Assembly: GCF_042186555.1 (NCBI RefSeq)
Contig: NC_133328.1
Location: 336,344,539-336,408,538, forward strand
Length of the DNA stretch: 64,000 nt
Origin: Aquarana catesbeiana
Taxonomy: Eukaryota > Chordata > Amphibia > Anura > Ranidae
Direction of reading: 5' to 3'
Shown: positions 1-11,987 of the stretch, piece by piece
How the letters are laid out: each line of letters begins with the position of its first letter
Position numbering within the stretch: position 1 is the stretch's first letter
Position numbers and translations under genes: made by a program
Notes under the pieces: model-generated
Seen by the model: the letters and a program-made list of their open reading frames with translations, nothing else
Told to the model about the DNA's origin: nothing
Database searches by the model: none

Positions 1-360
1 TGAGGCAGCACTGATGGGCACTCATAGGTGGCACTGATGGGCACTAATGAGGCGGCACTGGTGGGCACTGATGGGGAGGCACTGATGGGCACTGATAGGT
101 GGCACTGATGGGTTCTGATAGGTGGCACTGAAGGGCACTGATAGATGGCACTGATAGGCAGCACTGATAGGTGTCACTGATGGGCATTGCTAGGTGGCAT
201 AGATGGGCACTGATAGGCACTGGTAGGCAATACTGAAGAGTAATAATAGGCAGCACTGACACTGATGATGAGGCACTGATGGGCACTGATTGGCAGCACT
301 GGTGGGCACTGATTGGCAGCATGGGTGAGCACTTATTGGCAGCACTGGTGGGCACTGTTG
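1..360. repeat. Minisatellite of GGCACTGAT-type units
   Basis: Degenerate tandem repeats built from GGCACTGATGG and GGCACTGATAGGT words run from the window edge to about 360. They have no coding sense. The array probably continues to the left of the window. Open frames across it are by-products of the repeat. Confidence 0.85.
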
Positions 361-1456
361 GGACTGAACCTAAAAACTGTGCCCTGATTATCAGTATTGA
401 TGTCCCTTTAACACAAGCCAGTTATCGTCTTTCGTTTTCTCTCCTCAAGCTGTCAGCATGAGGAAAGAAAAGCAGATAACTGTCTTGTGTTTATTGCTGT
501 GATCAGCTGCCATTGGACACATCTGATCACATAATAAAGGGCCACTGTGATTGGCCCTTCACCCCGATCTCTGATCAGCTGGGTAAGAAGGACTCAGCGA
601 TCACAGAGCTCGCCTCCCAGCACCACAGGGGGCGCGTGGGCAGCGCAATCATGGGAGCCTTCTGGAAAATTGCGCCCACACTGTAGCCATCTTTCAGCTA
701 TAGTGTGAACGGGAAGGGGATAATTGACAGCTTTGCATAAAAAAACACATTTTCATTTCAATATTTTCCAAAAACGTGTGGAAAAATATTAGGTCTTCAA
801 AAGACTTGCCATGCCTCTTAAAAAAAAGAAAAAAGGGTATTTGCTTAAAAATGTGGTAATTTTGGGTCCCTCTAATGCATCTAGCCTGTGAAAATCTGTC
901 ATACCCAGGATTTTTCCATACTTGGGAGGAGTAATAGAATGTGTATTGTGATGTATTGTAAGTATGTCAACCAAAGAAACTTGGTATATGACTATATAAA
1001 AAAATATATATTTTTTATTTAATTTTCTCCTTTCTCTCAAAAATTGTGACAAAATTTTACAACTTTTCAAAACTTACCATGCCTCTTACTAAACCCCTTG
1101 GACAATCTACTTTCCAAAAGGGAGTCATTTTGGGGTATTTGTACTGACCTGACATTTGAGGGCCTCAAGAAATAAGACAAGTGACCAATTTTCAAATAAA
1201 TATACCATAGTTTGTAGACTCTATAACTTTCACATATGCTAAATAATATGCACTGATTTTTTTTTTCACCAAAGAAATGTAGAAGCCCTATATAGGGGCT
1301 TTTAAATCTTTGCCTATGGAAATTTTAGGGTACTAAAGTTTTTTGGTGTTTCATGGGGCACACAATCTTAAGCCTTAGTATGTTGGGTATAATACTCAAA
1401 AATACAGCGCTCAGAGCAATGTTCCATTAAATGCATAACCCACCTCACTACATGTA
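361..1456. other. Non-coding stretch, no gene seen
   Basis: About 361-720 resembles interspersed frog-type repeat sequence (GATCAGCTG and GATCACA words, similar in style to the interior of the TTAA-flanked elements at 17.7 and 23.7 kb). The rest is A/T-rich. No domain, RNA gene or clear element boundary was found. Confidence 0.5.
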
Positions 1457-1493
1457 TATAAATAAATAAATAAATGAATAAATAAATAAATAC
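1457..1493. repeat. (AAAT)n microsatellite
   Basis: AAAT units with one GAAT interruption inside an A/T-rich region. Confidence 0.85.
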
Positions 1494-1765
1494 AATAACA
1501 TAAAATACAAATAAAACTATTAAAATTATACTTATATCATAGTTTCAAAACCAAAAATGAATTCAGTGACCATGTATCTCAATTTAATTTCAATAATTTA
1601 AAGTGCTCTTGCTTAGCAAAATTTGTATAAATCAAAAATGTCCATAACAATATTAGTGTTCATTTCAAGTAGAAGCATGCAAAAAAAAATCACTCTTTCA
1701 AAGTGCTGTACTTCATACCTCTAAAATTGCATTCCCAATGGCTCAGGATCATTCAATAGATACTG

Positions 1766-2052
1766 CAGGGTTTATTTACTAAAGGCAAATAGACTGTGTA
1801 CTTTACAAAGTGCAGTTGCACTCTGCAAGTGCAGTTGCTCCAGAGCTTAGTAAAGGAGGTGGAGCTTCATCTTGCAAAGAATACCCAATCACATGCAAGG
1901 AAAAAAAATGCATTTTTGCTTGCATATGATTGAATTATGGAAGACAGCAGAGCTTCTGCTCATTTACTAAGCACTGGAGCAACTGCTCTTGCAGAGTTCA
2001 ACTGCACTTTGCAAAGTACACAGTCTATTTGCCTTTAGTAAATCAACCCCTG
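1766..2052. mobile_element. MITE with long terminal inverted repeats
   Basis: The left arm begins CAGGGTTTATTTACTAAAGG and the right arm ends GCCTTTAGTAAATCAACCCC followed by TG. The arms are complementary over roughly 85 bp, covering the words AAATAGACTGTGTACTTTACAAAGTGCA and GCTCCAG...TTAGTAA. The centre is short and non-coding. Relatives lie at 31,995-32,175 and 37,895-38,190, which shows a dispersed non-autonomous DNA element. The superfamily was not determined because the target duplication is unclear. Confidence 0.75.
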
Positions 2053-3450
2053 TATGTTCGATCTCTCATTACAAGATGGTAAAACAGGGCTTTGTAATGA
2101 TGCTAGATAAGCAAGGAGATGGATGGCTTCCTTGTTCCTTAATTATTAGTTCATGGATGCATTAAGTAAAGCACAGATAAAAAATGTTCATAGCACAACA
2201 ATCTAGCTTAATTAAAGCAGTAAGTTCAAAATAAATTATATTCATAAAATGAGTGCTTAACTGATCACTCAGGGTAAACAGCCTGCAGCAAATGTCTCTT
2301 AAACAACACACCACTACCAAAGCTTTTGTATCACAAATCCAGTGAATATAGACCCTTTCCATGTGTGTATCAGCAACATTAGAGTGCCCAGCCCTGGACA
2401 ACACACTGGATGACATCAGGATGTTGGGTATAGATTATTATTGTAAAATGGATTTGTTGAGAAGTAGGGAGAAAGAACATTATAATAAGTGAATCAGCCT
2501 CTGGGAGGGTTGGAAAAGATTTAAAACCTTGGACACATATCTAGACAAGATGAAGGAAGGAGTAGGTATTGAGTCAGAATGTTAAGGGACTTGAGGGAAA
2601 ACAAACCAGATAGCAGAGGGGGGGAGGGGGGGAGGAAGGGGATGGCAGATAGAGAGACAAGGATTGGATAGAGCAATAGGGGTAGTTTTATATATTTAAG
2701 TATTTTTTTGTAATTAAAATAAAATAAATATTTTGAAGAATTAATAAAGATAATTTTGAATAAAACCACGATGATGTGAAAAACGAGATGGGACAAAATT
2801 GAACTGCGAAGTTGAAATAACGTCTCTCAGAAAACTTTCGCTGAAGTGGAAAAAAAAAAAAAAAAGGATGTTGGGTATCTTTTTACTCAGTGCAACCTTA
2901 TCCTTCATATTTTACCAAAAACGTGGCTAATATATTGCTTTTGAGTGCCCTAAAATTAACGCTAGTGTATTTTTTTTACTGAAAAATTTCACTTAATACC
3001 AGCAATCTAAACAAATGGGACTAACACCATTTTATTTTCCAGGGTCTGGGATTTCAGAAAATGTATAGTATTTGGGGGTTTTATCTAATCCTCCAGCTAA
3101 AATGATTGTTTAAACATATGTGCAAAAAAACATGCAAAAAAAGCTTTGACAGTGAAAGAGTTAAAATAAGGGGACTAGCACATAACAATGTCCCCATTAT
3201 TGGTGATTATAACCCTGATGTAGTCAGTTGCAAAGTCAGACAGAGAATTATTTGTCCTTTAAAATTCGATCCAGCAAATTCCATCATACATTTGCCTGTA
3301 ACATAAAACTGGAACCTGGATTTGTGTGTCAAACTGGAAAATTCATACCTATTAATCTCTATGCTAGCCCGCAGAAGCAATTGTATTTCAAATGTACTTC
3401 AGTATGAGCAAATTAGAGATTAATTCCAGGAGAAATATGTTTTATTTATG

Positions 3451-3456
<6 letters not shown>
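2053..3456. other. Non-coding A/T-rich stretch, no gene seen
   Basis: A G-rich run (about 2617-2636) and a poly-A run (about 2849-2866) are the only features. Open frames here are short, lack recognisable domains and show low-complexity composition. Confidence 0.5.

Positions 3457-3495
<39 letters not shown>
3457..3495. repeat. (ATT)n microsatellite
   Basis: Uninterrupted TTA/ATT units preceded by a looser TTTATG stretch. Confidence 0.9.
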
Positions 3496-3496
<1 letters not shown>

Positions 3497-4613
3497 GAAA
3501 AAAGATGAATAAGGGAGGCTTTATCCTTTTTAAAGTACAGATTAACTGGTGTAAGCTATTACAAGCTTGAGTAAAGACAAGACTTTTCCTGTTTACTCAC
3601 AGGAGCTGCTGCTCATTCTTATTGTCCTCTAAGAATGACCAGGAAAGTCAGCATTCAGTCTTTAACTCAGTCTTTAATTCAGTCTTGCTATTTGAAAAGA
3701 AATGTACAAAAATCCACTCAGAGAAGGTGACAGGAAATACAAGGAAAATAGATTATTTAGAGGACATACAGTAGAGAAGGCTATTTTGTATTTCACTACT
3801 CTATATTACCTTGCTTTAGATTTCAGTTATACCTTTTTTGCTAGTAAAATTGTATGAAAGGATTATTTAATGCATTTTTAAAATTGCTTATGCTACAGTT
3901 ACAGACTCCTACTCATCTATGTATCTATTTTTTGTTGACCTTGACATTTAAGTAAAATCAAGAAAAAAAGCTAACTTCAATAATATTCAGCATGTATGAT
4001 TAATCAATTCTAATAACAAGAAAACATGTTTATTTTCTGAGCCAGTTCTTATAACTAATAAAATTGCACAGTTCTGCCTCTACGTGTAATAACTGCACAC
4101 ATATTACACAAAGATGCAACATCAAATATCAATGTAAATGGTTTATAAAAATCATACATTTATAATTATTAGTAGGAAAATACAGATTAATTGTACTTTT
4201 AAGTTAAAAAATCTTACTTTATTAGTAGTCCTAAGATGATGTGTTTAAAATGTTTACATTATTGGTGTCCTTCCAGCTATTTTTCACACCAATGGAAACA
4301 AATACCTAAAAGACACCATAGGTAAACCTCTAAAGCCTTGGTCAGGAGAACTAAGATTGCTATTGGATGGTTTACCCATAAGTTTTGATTATTTGTTTTC
4401 CTGCCCCTTCTCAAAACATTTACTAAAAGCACCACAAAAGCACAAATGTTAGATTTTGCGTGGATAAAAGATGGAGAATTTTTCTTATTGCTGCTTGATG
4501 TCATCTTCATAAAGAATCACTAAATACTGGCAACTGTTTTTGCTTGGTACCATTCTGTAATCTTATTGTGTAATTTCAAACATTTTAGCTGGGTGTGAAA
4601 AGAAAAATTGTGT
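3496..4613. other. Non-coding stretch, no gene seen
   Basis: A/T-rich sequence without protein domains, RNA-gene signatures or element ends that I could recognise. Confidence 0.5.
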
Positions 4614-4620
4614 GCATATA

Positions 4621-4673
<53 letters not shown>
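4614..4673. repeat. (TA)n microsatellite
   Basis: TA dinucleotide run with a GTG interruption near its left end. It generates tyrosine/isoleucine-rich open frames on both strands that are not genes. Confidence 0.95.
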
Positions 4674-4675
<2 letters not shown>

Positions 4676-4879
4676 CATAAAGAACACAATTTAGCGCTGC
4701 ATATTATGTGCTTAGTATGTATGACCTTCAAGCTTTTACTGCACTGTTCAGTTATCCAGACATTAAAGTATAACGAAAGGCAAAACTTTTTTTTTGTTTT
4801 GTACAAAGTGGAGAGGGATTGTGCCCCGGTAAGGAGATTCACCCTGTCTATTAGTCATGTTTACCATTATCATTGAAAG

Positions 4880-5065
4880 TGAAAGTAAAAGAAATTCCCA
4901 AATTTTGAGTTGTCCCCAGAAAAGTAATAGAGGGGAAATCTTCCAAGGGAGACACTAGTTCTGGTGACCTGGGGGTCCAAAAGAAATTCCCTTAATTTGC
5001 AGGGATTTCCTCTTACTTTCTGTTTGGCTATGGGACAGGAAGTGAAGGGAAATCTCTGCAATGGA
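4880..5065. repeat. Fragment of the TTTGGCTATG-ACAGGAAGTGAA dispersed repeat
   Basis: The words TGTTTGGCTATGGGACAGGA and AGGGAAATC match the arms of the long palindrome at 31,856-32,324, so this is a copy or half-copy of the same dispersed element. No coding capacity. Confidence 0.45.
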
Positions 5066-5332
5066 ACACAGATGGTGGAAAAAATCTGTCAGGGGTTATA
5101 ACCCTCCCTTACTCTATGCAAAATGAAAAAGAAAAGTTTTGCCCATAGTTCTACTTTAAGCTAAATGATGTGGACATTGCCATATTATACTTTACAGGTA
5201 CCATGCATCTCTTACCAATCACAAATGAAACAGCAAGTTTCTTAACAAATCAATGTCTGATAAAGAATCATGATTGTACAATGCATAATGCATGAAATGG
5301 AAATGTAACTGATGACTTACACTGCATGACCA

Positions 5333-6099
5333 CTACATGACAATTGTAGTATAGTATTTGCTTACTTTTGTTAGCAACTTCATGTAAGGGCTATTGGTTT
5401 GGATGGAGGAAGTTTTAGTAGTAAATACACAGGACTGATCTGAGAGTGGACCTTGGGAGAGATATAGAGGGTGGATATCACTTAACTTGAAAGTGGCAGT
5501 AGCCAAATTTTGGTTATCAGTAGAGGCTTTATGGAGGGTAGAGGCATGCATCATGTTGTTATAAATGGATTTACAAGTGGCAGAAAAATGTTCCACAAGC
5601 TTGTTGACCTCTGGAAAATTTGAATTGTGAGAAGAAAAAAAGCAAGACTTGAGATGGAGGCCATAAACACATAAATAAAGTTAAAACCCATAGCTTCCAA
5701 TTGAATCAGGCAAACTCTGGCCACAGGAAAAAAGAAGCCCATTACATTTAATTTCAGGGATGGGCAGCAGAGGAGACCTTCTAAGACCTGGTTAGTGCAC
5801 CCCATTTGCCTGTTAGATTGATAGAGATACACGGAGGAGACAGATAGGTCAATTCTCAATTGAGAACAGAAGTCCCTCCAGAAATGGATAATAACTGAGA
5901 TCCTTGGACTGAAAAAGTATTGCCAAAAAGCCATGAAGCCTTGTGAATTCTTATGTGAAAATGGTGAACAGCTGTTTGGCAGGCCCTGAAGTAGCATCCT
6001 TCTTGAGAGATGGCAACCAGACAGAATGGGAGAGAAGAGCAATGGTCTTACAAATGCCAGAATGACCCACAGACTTGATATCATGTGACTGTTGAGCAC
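5333..6099 (-). pseudogene. Ty3/gypsy integrase remnant
   Basis: The minus-strand frame at 5,551-6,099 contains FWRDFCSQLRIDLSVSSVYL followed by QSNRQMGCTNQVLE. This is the core of a gypsy integrase around the second and third catalytic residues, where the family has FWREFC...YHPQSNGQTER-NQ-LE. The YHPQSNGQ block is corrupted, and the catalytic Glu region reads MGCTNQVLE. The adjoining frame at 5,333-5,596 (ATCKSIYNNMMHASTLHK...) continues into the C-terminal part in another frame. No functional product is expected. Confidence 0.75.
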
Positions 6100-6447
6100 C
6101 TTGAGTTAGAGCTGATGCGGAATGAGCAATTAGTTAACAGGGATATTTATAAGAGAAGAATCCTGAACCCTGTTTCGATTTTGTAACAGTTATCTGATAT
6201 TGGTCTAAGAATGTAATATGAACATTTGAAGGATTAGGATAGGCAAATAATTGACCAATTGTAAGCAATCTGCATAATATACATATACATCCTGCATTGA
6301 CATCCTATTGCATAACAACTGTATACCAGTTGGCAGTTATATACTGTACGATTTTTATTTTTATATATTCTGCAAAATCATGTATTTTTGAAATTGCTTG
6401 AATTTTTCCAATAGAAATGTATTGTCTAAAATAATCCTGAACCCTAA

Positions 6448-7306
6448 TGCCGCGTACACACGGTCGGACTTTCCAACGTAAAATGTGCGATCAGAGCTTG
6501 TTGTCGGAAATTCCGACTGTGTGTAGGCTCTATCGGACAGTTCCCATCGGAATTTCCGTCGCACAAAATTTGAGATCTTGTTCTCAAATTTTCTGACAAC
6601 AAAATCCGTTTGCGCAAATTCCGATCGTGTGTACACAATTCCGACGTGCTCGGAATCAAGCAGAAGAGCTGCACTGGCTATTGAACTTCATTTTTCTTGG
6701 CTTGTTGTACATGTTGTACGTCACCGCGTTCTTGACGTTCAGAAATTCTGACAACTTTATGTGACCAAGCAATATATTTACCACTGCTCAGGACAATCCA
6801 AACCAAGGTGTATATATCCTCCACCTCCAGTGAGAAAAGAGACCCAGGTGCTGGCAATTGCTAAATGCAGGTATTGATGGATGAAGAGATCTGGATAGCC
6901 GCACACCTGAATAAATTGTATTCGTCTTTTATTCGTAAAACAGGATCATGGGGTACACAGGGCACCACTTTGGGTGGTACAGAACAGCATCTGACGCGTT
7001 TCACACTTACATTAAATGCTTACTCATTGCTCATGTATAAGTAAGCACTTAATGTAAGGGTGAAACGCGTCAGCTGCTGTTCTGTACCACCCACAGTGGT
7101 GCCCTGTGTACCCCATGATCCTGTTTTATGAATAAAAGATGAATACAATGTATTCCGGTGTGCGGCTGTCCAGATCTCTTCATCCATCCACAACTTTGTG
7201 TGACCGTGTGTATGCAAGACAAGTTTGAGCCAACATCCATCGAAAAAAAATCCATGGATTTTGTTCTCGGAATGTCTGATCAATGTCCGATCATGTGTAC
7301 GGGGCA
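6448..7306. mobile_element. PIF/Harbinger-type MITE, copy 1 (interrupted)
   Basis: Terminal inverted repeats TGCCGCGTACACACGGTCGG and its partner ending CATGTGTACGGGGCA are flanked by a 3-bp duplication TAA (6,445-6,447 and 7,307-7,309). A 3-bp TWA duplication is typical of the PIF/Harbinger superfamily, which is the basis of the assignment. The element has no transposase. It is the same family as 10,538-10,971 and 25,459-25,855. Its interior is split by the palindromic insert at 6,767-7,189. Confidence 0.8.
6767..7189. mobile_element. Palindromic insert with 16-bp target duplication
   Basis: ACAACTTTATGTGACC (6,751-6,766) and ACAACTTTGTGTGACC (7,190-7,205) bracket the insert. Sister MITE copies show a single such site, so this is a target duplication with one mismatch. 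From about 6,875 to 7,189 the insert is a near-perfect inverted repeat (ATGGATGAAGAGATCTGG to CCAGATCTCTTCATCCAT). Each arm carries GAAACGCGTC-like and TTTTATTCGT / AATAAAAGATG-like motifs. A long duplication suggests LINE-driven retroposition of a head-to-head copy. Confidence 0.7.
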
Positions 7307-7309
7307 TAA

Positions 7310-7526
7310 GAAGCAGAGAGGACAAGTCATTAGAAAGAGTGACAATGATCTGGGTAGAAGGCAGAATGGGGCGCTGAACACAGTGAGTTGAACAGTAGGG
7401 TTCAAAACTTTGAGAAAGAGCATGCCATTGGAAGCTGGACAAGGTCTCAGGGTTCTTGTGATCTGTATAGGTAATAAACAGGAGTTGGCCCCCTCTAGTT
7501 AATGGTGCCACTCTGCCAGGGCCCAT
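7310..7526 (-). pseudogene. Ty3/gypsy RNase H remnant
   Basis: The minus-strand frame reads LLFITYTDHKNPETLSSFQW, matching the gypsy RNase H motif with TDHK-N-E-L. The downstream part runs into the Harbinger-type MITE. It is degraded and is part of the retroelement at 5,330-9,850. Confidence 0.65.
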
Positions 7527-8099
7527 TGGATGGCCAGTAGCTCTTGGTTGTCAATGCCATAGTTGCGCTCAGAGGAGGAGAATTTGTGAGAACATAATCT
7601 TTCAAGGTTGCCAGCTACTGTAAGAAGTATGTTGTAACCAAAAAGCTCCTGTCCCGGTCTCCAAAGTGTCAAATTTCACCAAAAAGTTTTAGATAGGTTT
7701 AGACAGAGTGAGAATAGGAGCTGGAGAAAATTCATTGCTAAGGGTTTTGAAGCTTTGATTGCTTCTTGGGGTCACAACTTAGGATTAGCACCTTGTTGGT
7801 AAGATCAGTCAAGGTCGCTATCAGGGTAGAGGCTTGGTATATTTTTCTACATAAATTGGCAAATCAAAAAAAAGCATTGAAAGGTATAAAGATTCTTAGG
7901 CAAAGACTACTGTAAAATAGCTCTGACATTGGTGGATCCAAGACTAAGCTAGTGTTGGAGATAATTTACTCCAGCAATTGGACCTTGGTAGCATGAAAAA
8001 TATATTTCTCCAGCTCTCTGTTCTTGAAGCCTGGCCAAGACTGCTTCAACATAATATTAATGATCTGCCAATGACTGGGAACAATGCAGAATGTAATCC

Positions 8100-8804
8100 A
8101 GATAAACAACAAGGAACTTCCCCAGGTAGTCACAGTATTATCATCAAATTCCTAGAAGACAGCTAGGGGCACTTTGTAAAGGACACTACCCATAGTGCCC
8201 AACTCTGGTATCGAAGGCTGATTCATCCCCTTTACTGATTCAAGCTAACGTGTATGCCCCTTGAGATCAAGCTTGGAGAAAATGGCTCCGTAGAGATGAG
8301 TGAATAGCTTAGCATTCAGAGGGAGTGGGTGTTGGTTGGGACCTCTGTAGTAGATACATGGCCTGAGGAAGCCATTTTTATTTCCTATGAAAAGGAAACC
8401 TGTACCAGCAAGGGAAGATTGAGGCAAATTAACCCTTTCTGCAGGTTTTCTTTAGTGTAGGCCTTTATAACCTGGCTTTCAGGTTCTTTCAAGAGGGGGT
8501 AGACTTCACCCTTAGGTGGAAAAATACCAGGGATTAAATTGTTAGGACAGTTATAAGTCTGATGCAGTGGTAGGTCAGCTGCAGAAAAGGCACTGAAGAT
8601 GTAAGAGTAATTATGGTTGCAATTAGGCAGAGATTTGCTGACATAGACAGTGGTCAGTGCAAATGTTGTCCCAAGCCACATTCTGATACGTATGTTGTGC
8701 ACACATACAAATGGATAGTTCAAGATCATAGAACAGGCAAGATAGTGCGTAATAAAGAATGAGATCAGCCCTTTATGACAGGCTCCAATGGTAAATACTA
8801 GCAA
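8100..8804 (-). pseudogene. Ty3/gypsy reverse transcriptase remnant
   Basis: Minus-strand words in the family order are KGEVYPLLKEPESQVIKAYT, then SLAGTGFLFIGNKNGFLRPC, then YRGPNQHPLPL and IFSKLDLKG. These correspond to RT blocks A and B of chromovirus-type gypsy elements. Further downstream the YLDD box appears as YLDY in a shifted frame, so the catalytic centre is lost. Several frameshifts and stops are present. Confidence 0.8.
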
Positions 8805-8939
8805 GGGAGTCTAAGGTTAATTGTACTTGGGGCTAGCAGAAAGTGGTCAATAGCAACCACGAGGAATTTGGGAAAACACTGTAATAAGAGTAAGCTGAAG
8901 CTGTAAGGCTATGGCTTCATCTATACTGACAAAAAATTA

Positions 8940-9430
8940 TCCCCCTACAGAAACACAAAATTCACACAAATAATGAGTAATACATGAAAAGTGTACAAAA
9001 AACAAATACAGCAAAAAATATGTGATATGCAAAGATAGTCCATTAGTGAAGAAAAGTGCTTGATGTGCGGTAAACTTTCCAAAGTGCAGAGTGCTCAAAC
9101 AAGCCTGCGTAACATCAATGTCACAATCCTGTCCTGGAACGGTGACTCAGTGTAAGCAAACGGCATGAATCAATTTCTATACTTCTCTGATCGCTCATCA
9201 GAAGTTCCCATACAAAATAAGCAGGAAGAATCTCATAGTGCAATACAGCTTAAGAGTTTATATAAAACGGTTGTAGTAACTTACATTGCATGGAGGATCA
9301 ACAAGCTTCATATAACACTCTGTGGCCGCAGTGTCTCACACCCCGCCAGCATCTGGTAACGTCACACACACTTTCTCCTATCGACACGTTTCCTCAAAAC
9401 TGGCATCATCTGGGATTGGAGGGCTTCATC
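8940..9430. other. Probable inserted repeat inside the gypsy remnant
   Basis: This non-coding block separates the gag-like and pol-like pieces. It contains TATCGACACGTTTCCTC, a motif recalling the GAAACGCGTC retroposon family seen at 7.06, 18.3 and 35.3 kb. Boundaries were not found. Confidence 0.35.
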
Positions 9431-9574
9431 TTTAAAGCTACCAGCTGAAACTACAAATGCACAGATATTGTGCTTAAGAGTTTGGTAGGAAAAGAAGGCA
9501 TGAACACATAAATTGTTGTGCTCAGTACAGGTGAAGGGCATTGCCTAGCAAAGTTGCCCACTCTCCACTAGGTC

Positions 9575-9850
9575 TAGGCCTATTTGGGCTTACAAAAATA
9601 GCCTTTAGTACCACAATAGAGACAGAGGTCAAGGTTTCTTCAATAAAGGATCTCTTGAATTGAAAAGCAAATAAGCTATACAAGAAGACAGCAACCACCC
9701 CAATTTATAACTAGCCTTTGCAGTAATTGCTGCAAATTGGGGACTCTCAAATATAGAGCTAGGACCACAGTATAAAGAGTAGCCCCGGTCAGGAATTGCG
9801 ACCTCCACATATACTTGCACATCTGTGCAACTGTTTTTATTTTGAATTAT
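9575..9850 (-). pseudogene. Ty3/gypsy gag zinc-knuckle remnant
   Basis: The minus strand around 9,585-9,640 encodes LCLYCGTKGYFCKPK, a CCHC knuckle in which the histidine is replaced by tyrosine. The flanking residues belong to different frames. It fits the 3' end of a gypsy gag lying upstream of the RT remnant in element orientation. Confidence 0.55.
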
Positions 9851-10387
9851 TAGACAGGGTCAATTTGGGTTTTTTTTGCTTGAAAATGTTTTCTTTCTTT
9901 GAGTTGAAAAGCAAGTAAGCTGAATCTGCATGATAGACTCATCTTGTGAAACTGGGGAGAAGGAGGACCTCCGGCTGGGATAAGGTGAAGGAAAGGAGAA
10001 GAAGAGGAAGTAACCAATCTTTCAGTTCAGTGCTATCAAAAATGCAGGTAAATACAAATCACCAGCTGCCTGGCTTCTTCCAGCTTGCCAGATGTGAGTT
10101 ACTTGAAGATTGACCTGAGGATTCTTGATTTTAGTGCAGAGCCCCACTCTAAACTGGCTGCAAAGTATTGGAATCTTGCCACATGGGTTCAAGGTTCATC
10201 TCCAGATCAGTCATTAGACTTCTTTCTGTCAAATGGTCCTGCTGGAAAGACAGTACTGTATTTAATCTGCAGCTGTAGCCATTGGGATATATAATTTATG
10301 AATTTCTTTTTTTAAAAGGCAAACTTGACAGACAACTGCAGAGTGTTTTTTTTAGAAAATCCAAAATAGATATTACAAGATACACTG
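9851..10387. other. Non-coding stretch, origin unknown
   Basis: One open frame on the plus strand (10,085-10,294) has no recognisable domain. I cannot say whether this is part of the gypsy 5' region or unique host sequence. Confidence 0.4.
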
Positions 10388-11260
10388 GGGGTCATTTACT
10401 ATAGAGCTGCGGCGCTAATTAGTGCTAATTGCCACTAATTAGCGCTAAACCGGTATTCACTATAGCGCTGGTGAGAAAATACTCCCAAAATCGAATTTAC
10501 TATAGTTCCCTGAAACCAAATAGTGCCCAAACCCTTATGCCCCGTACACACGGTCGGACTTTGTTCGGGCATTCCGACAACAAAATCCTAGGATTTCTTC
10601 TAACGGATGTTGGCTCAAACTTGTCTTGCATACACACGGTCACACAAAGTTGTCGGAAAATCCGATCGCTCTAAACGCGGTGACGTAAAACATGTACGTC
10701 GGGACTATAAACGGGGCAGTGGCCAATAGCTTTCATCTCTTTATTTATTCTGAGCATGAGTGGCACTTTGTCCGTCGGATTTGTGTACACACGATCGGAA
10801 TTTCCGACAACGGATTTTGTTGTCGGAAAATTTTACCTCCTGCTGTCCAACTTTGTGTGTCGGAAAATCCGATGGAAAATGTCCGATGGAGCCCACACAC
10901 GGTCGGAATTTCCGACAACACGCTCCGATCAGACATTTTCCATCGGAAAATCCGACCGTGTGTACGGGGCATTACTCTGCTAAAACCTGGAGTAGTGCAC
11001 ATGGAAATAATGTTTAGAGCATGATATAATTGCCTAAATGGTACTGAAATATGCGGTATATTATTTAAAGATAATCTGCTTTTAAACTGTGTGAAAAAGT
11101 GATTTCTACACTGAAATATCTTTAAAAGTCTGAGAAGTGAAAAATTCCCCGTTTTGTACAATTAGGTGCCAACACAACTAAGCATGCTCAGACCTGAAAA
11201 TAACTTTCATTTTAACTGAAGTGTCTTTTTTAGCCGGCGCTATAGTAAATACCAAAATGA
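10388..11260. mobile_element. MITE with ATTTACTATAG / CTATAGTAAAT ends
   Basis: The left part (GGTCATTTACTATAGAGCTG then GCGGCGCTAATT) and the right part (AGCCGGCGCTATAGTAAATA) are mutually inverted. A related end, GGCGCTATAGTAAATGACCC, lies at about 17,428. The second Harbinger-type MITE is inserted within it. Boundaries and superfamily are uncertain. Confidence 0.4.
10538..10971. mobile_element. PIF/Harbinger-type MITE, copy 2 (complete)
   Basis: TIRs TGCCCCGTACACACGGTCGG and the complementary right end lie between TTA duplications (10,535-10,537 and 10,972-10,974). The 434-bp element is the best-preserved copy in the window and shows several internal inverted CGGAATTTCCGACAAC blocks. No protein is encoded. 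Confidence 0.85.
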
Positions 11261-11987
11261 GAGCTAATTAGAGAGCATTTTTTGAAAATCTGCTCTATTC
11301 TAGTCCAAATCAAATATTAGCCATTGATTCTAATGGAACAATTCTAACTTTCACAAAAAAAAAAACTTTTTAATGTTGAGATGAAATGTATCTTTCTCTG
11401 AAATAAATTTTCCTTTGCAACATTGTTGCTTCTACTTAAAATATTTAGCTTTTAAGAATGCTAGAATGTGGAATGTTTTGATGTTTTGGTAAAATATATT
11501 TTTCTCTGTCACTTTCACTTGTTACTCTCTATCTCACAACAATCTTTACCCAAACTCACACAGGTGTCTTTATAATCCACAAACAATACCGTTGCTAATG
11601 CAAATTTAAAATGAATCACAATTTTTTGTGCTTTCTATTATTTCCAAATATTCATAATTTGAGCCCCAAAAATGTGATATGTGTACCAACATCAGAAAGC
11701 AAAATGTAATTCCCAAAAATTTGAGGGTAATATTCTACTCTCACCCACAAAAAAACACCAAATATCACAGAATAAATCAAGAAGAATAACTCTTGAGTGA
11801 TGTAATTCCATCACCTGTATGTCCAAAGAAATGCATGGTTTAGAGGTTAGAACTTCTGCTTAGTATCTCTGAGTGTCTGGGTTCAAATCACAACCATGTT
11901 ACTTCATGTAGAGAAGTTGTCTCATCTCCCAGGTCCTATTACTGTGTCTAAATGTAGTATTTATGTGTAGGAGTCTTTTCCAGATAC
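11261..11987. other. Non-coding stretch, no gene seen
   Basis: A/T-rich, with a short TGTCTGGGTTCAAATCAC stretch near 11,877-11,894 that resembles the B-box region of the SINE described at 12,853. Confidence 0.4.

Larger units (their letters stand above)
5330..9850 (-). mobile_element. Decayed Ty3/gypsy LTR retrotransposon
   Basis: Read on the minus strand, the remnants appear in the order gag zinc knuckle (about 9,585-9,650), RT (about 8,100-8,600), RNase H (about 7,310-7,526) and integrase (about 5,333-6,099), which is the Ty3/gypsy gene order. All frames carry stops and frameshifts. The element was split by the Harbinger-type MITE at 6,448-7,306 and apparently by a second insertion around 8,940-9,430. 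No LTRs could be delimited. The family is clear, the outer boundaries are approximate. Confidence 0.75.

Noticed and set aside
4585..4876. ORFs on both strands over the TA tract
   Set aside because: Tyr/Ile runs from the TA microsatellite; no support for coding.
10085..10294. Possible host exon (69 codons)
   Set aside because: No splice-site context or recognisable domain that I could defend.
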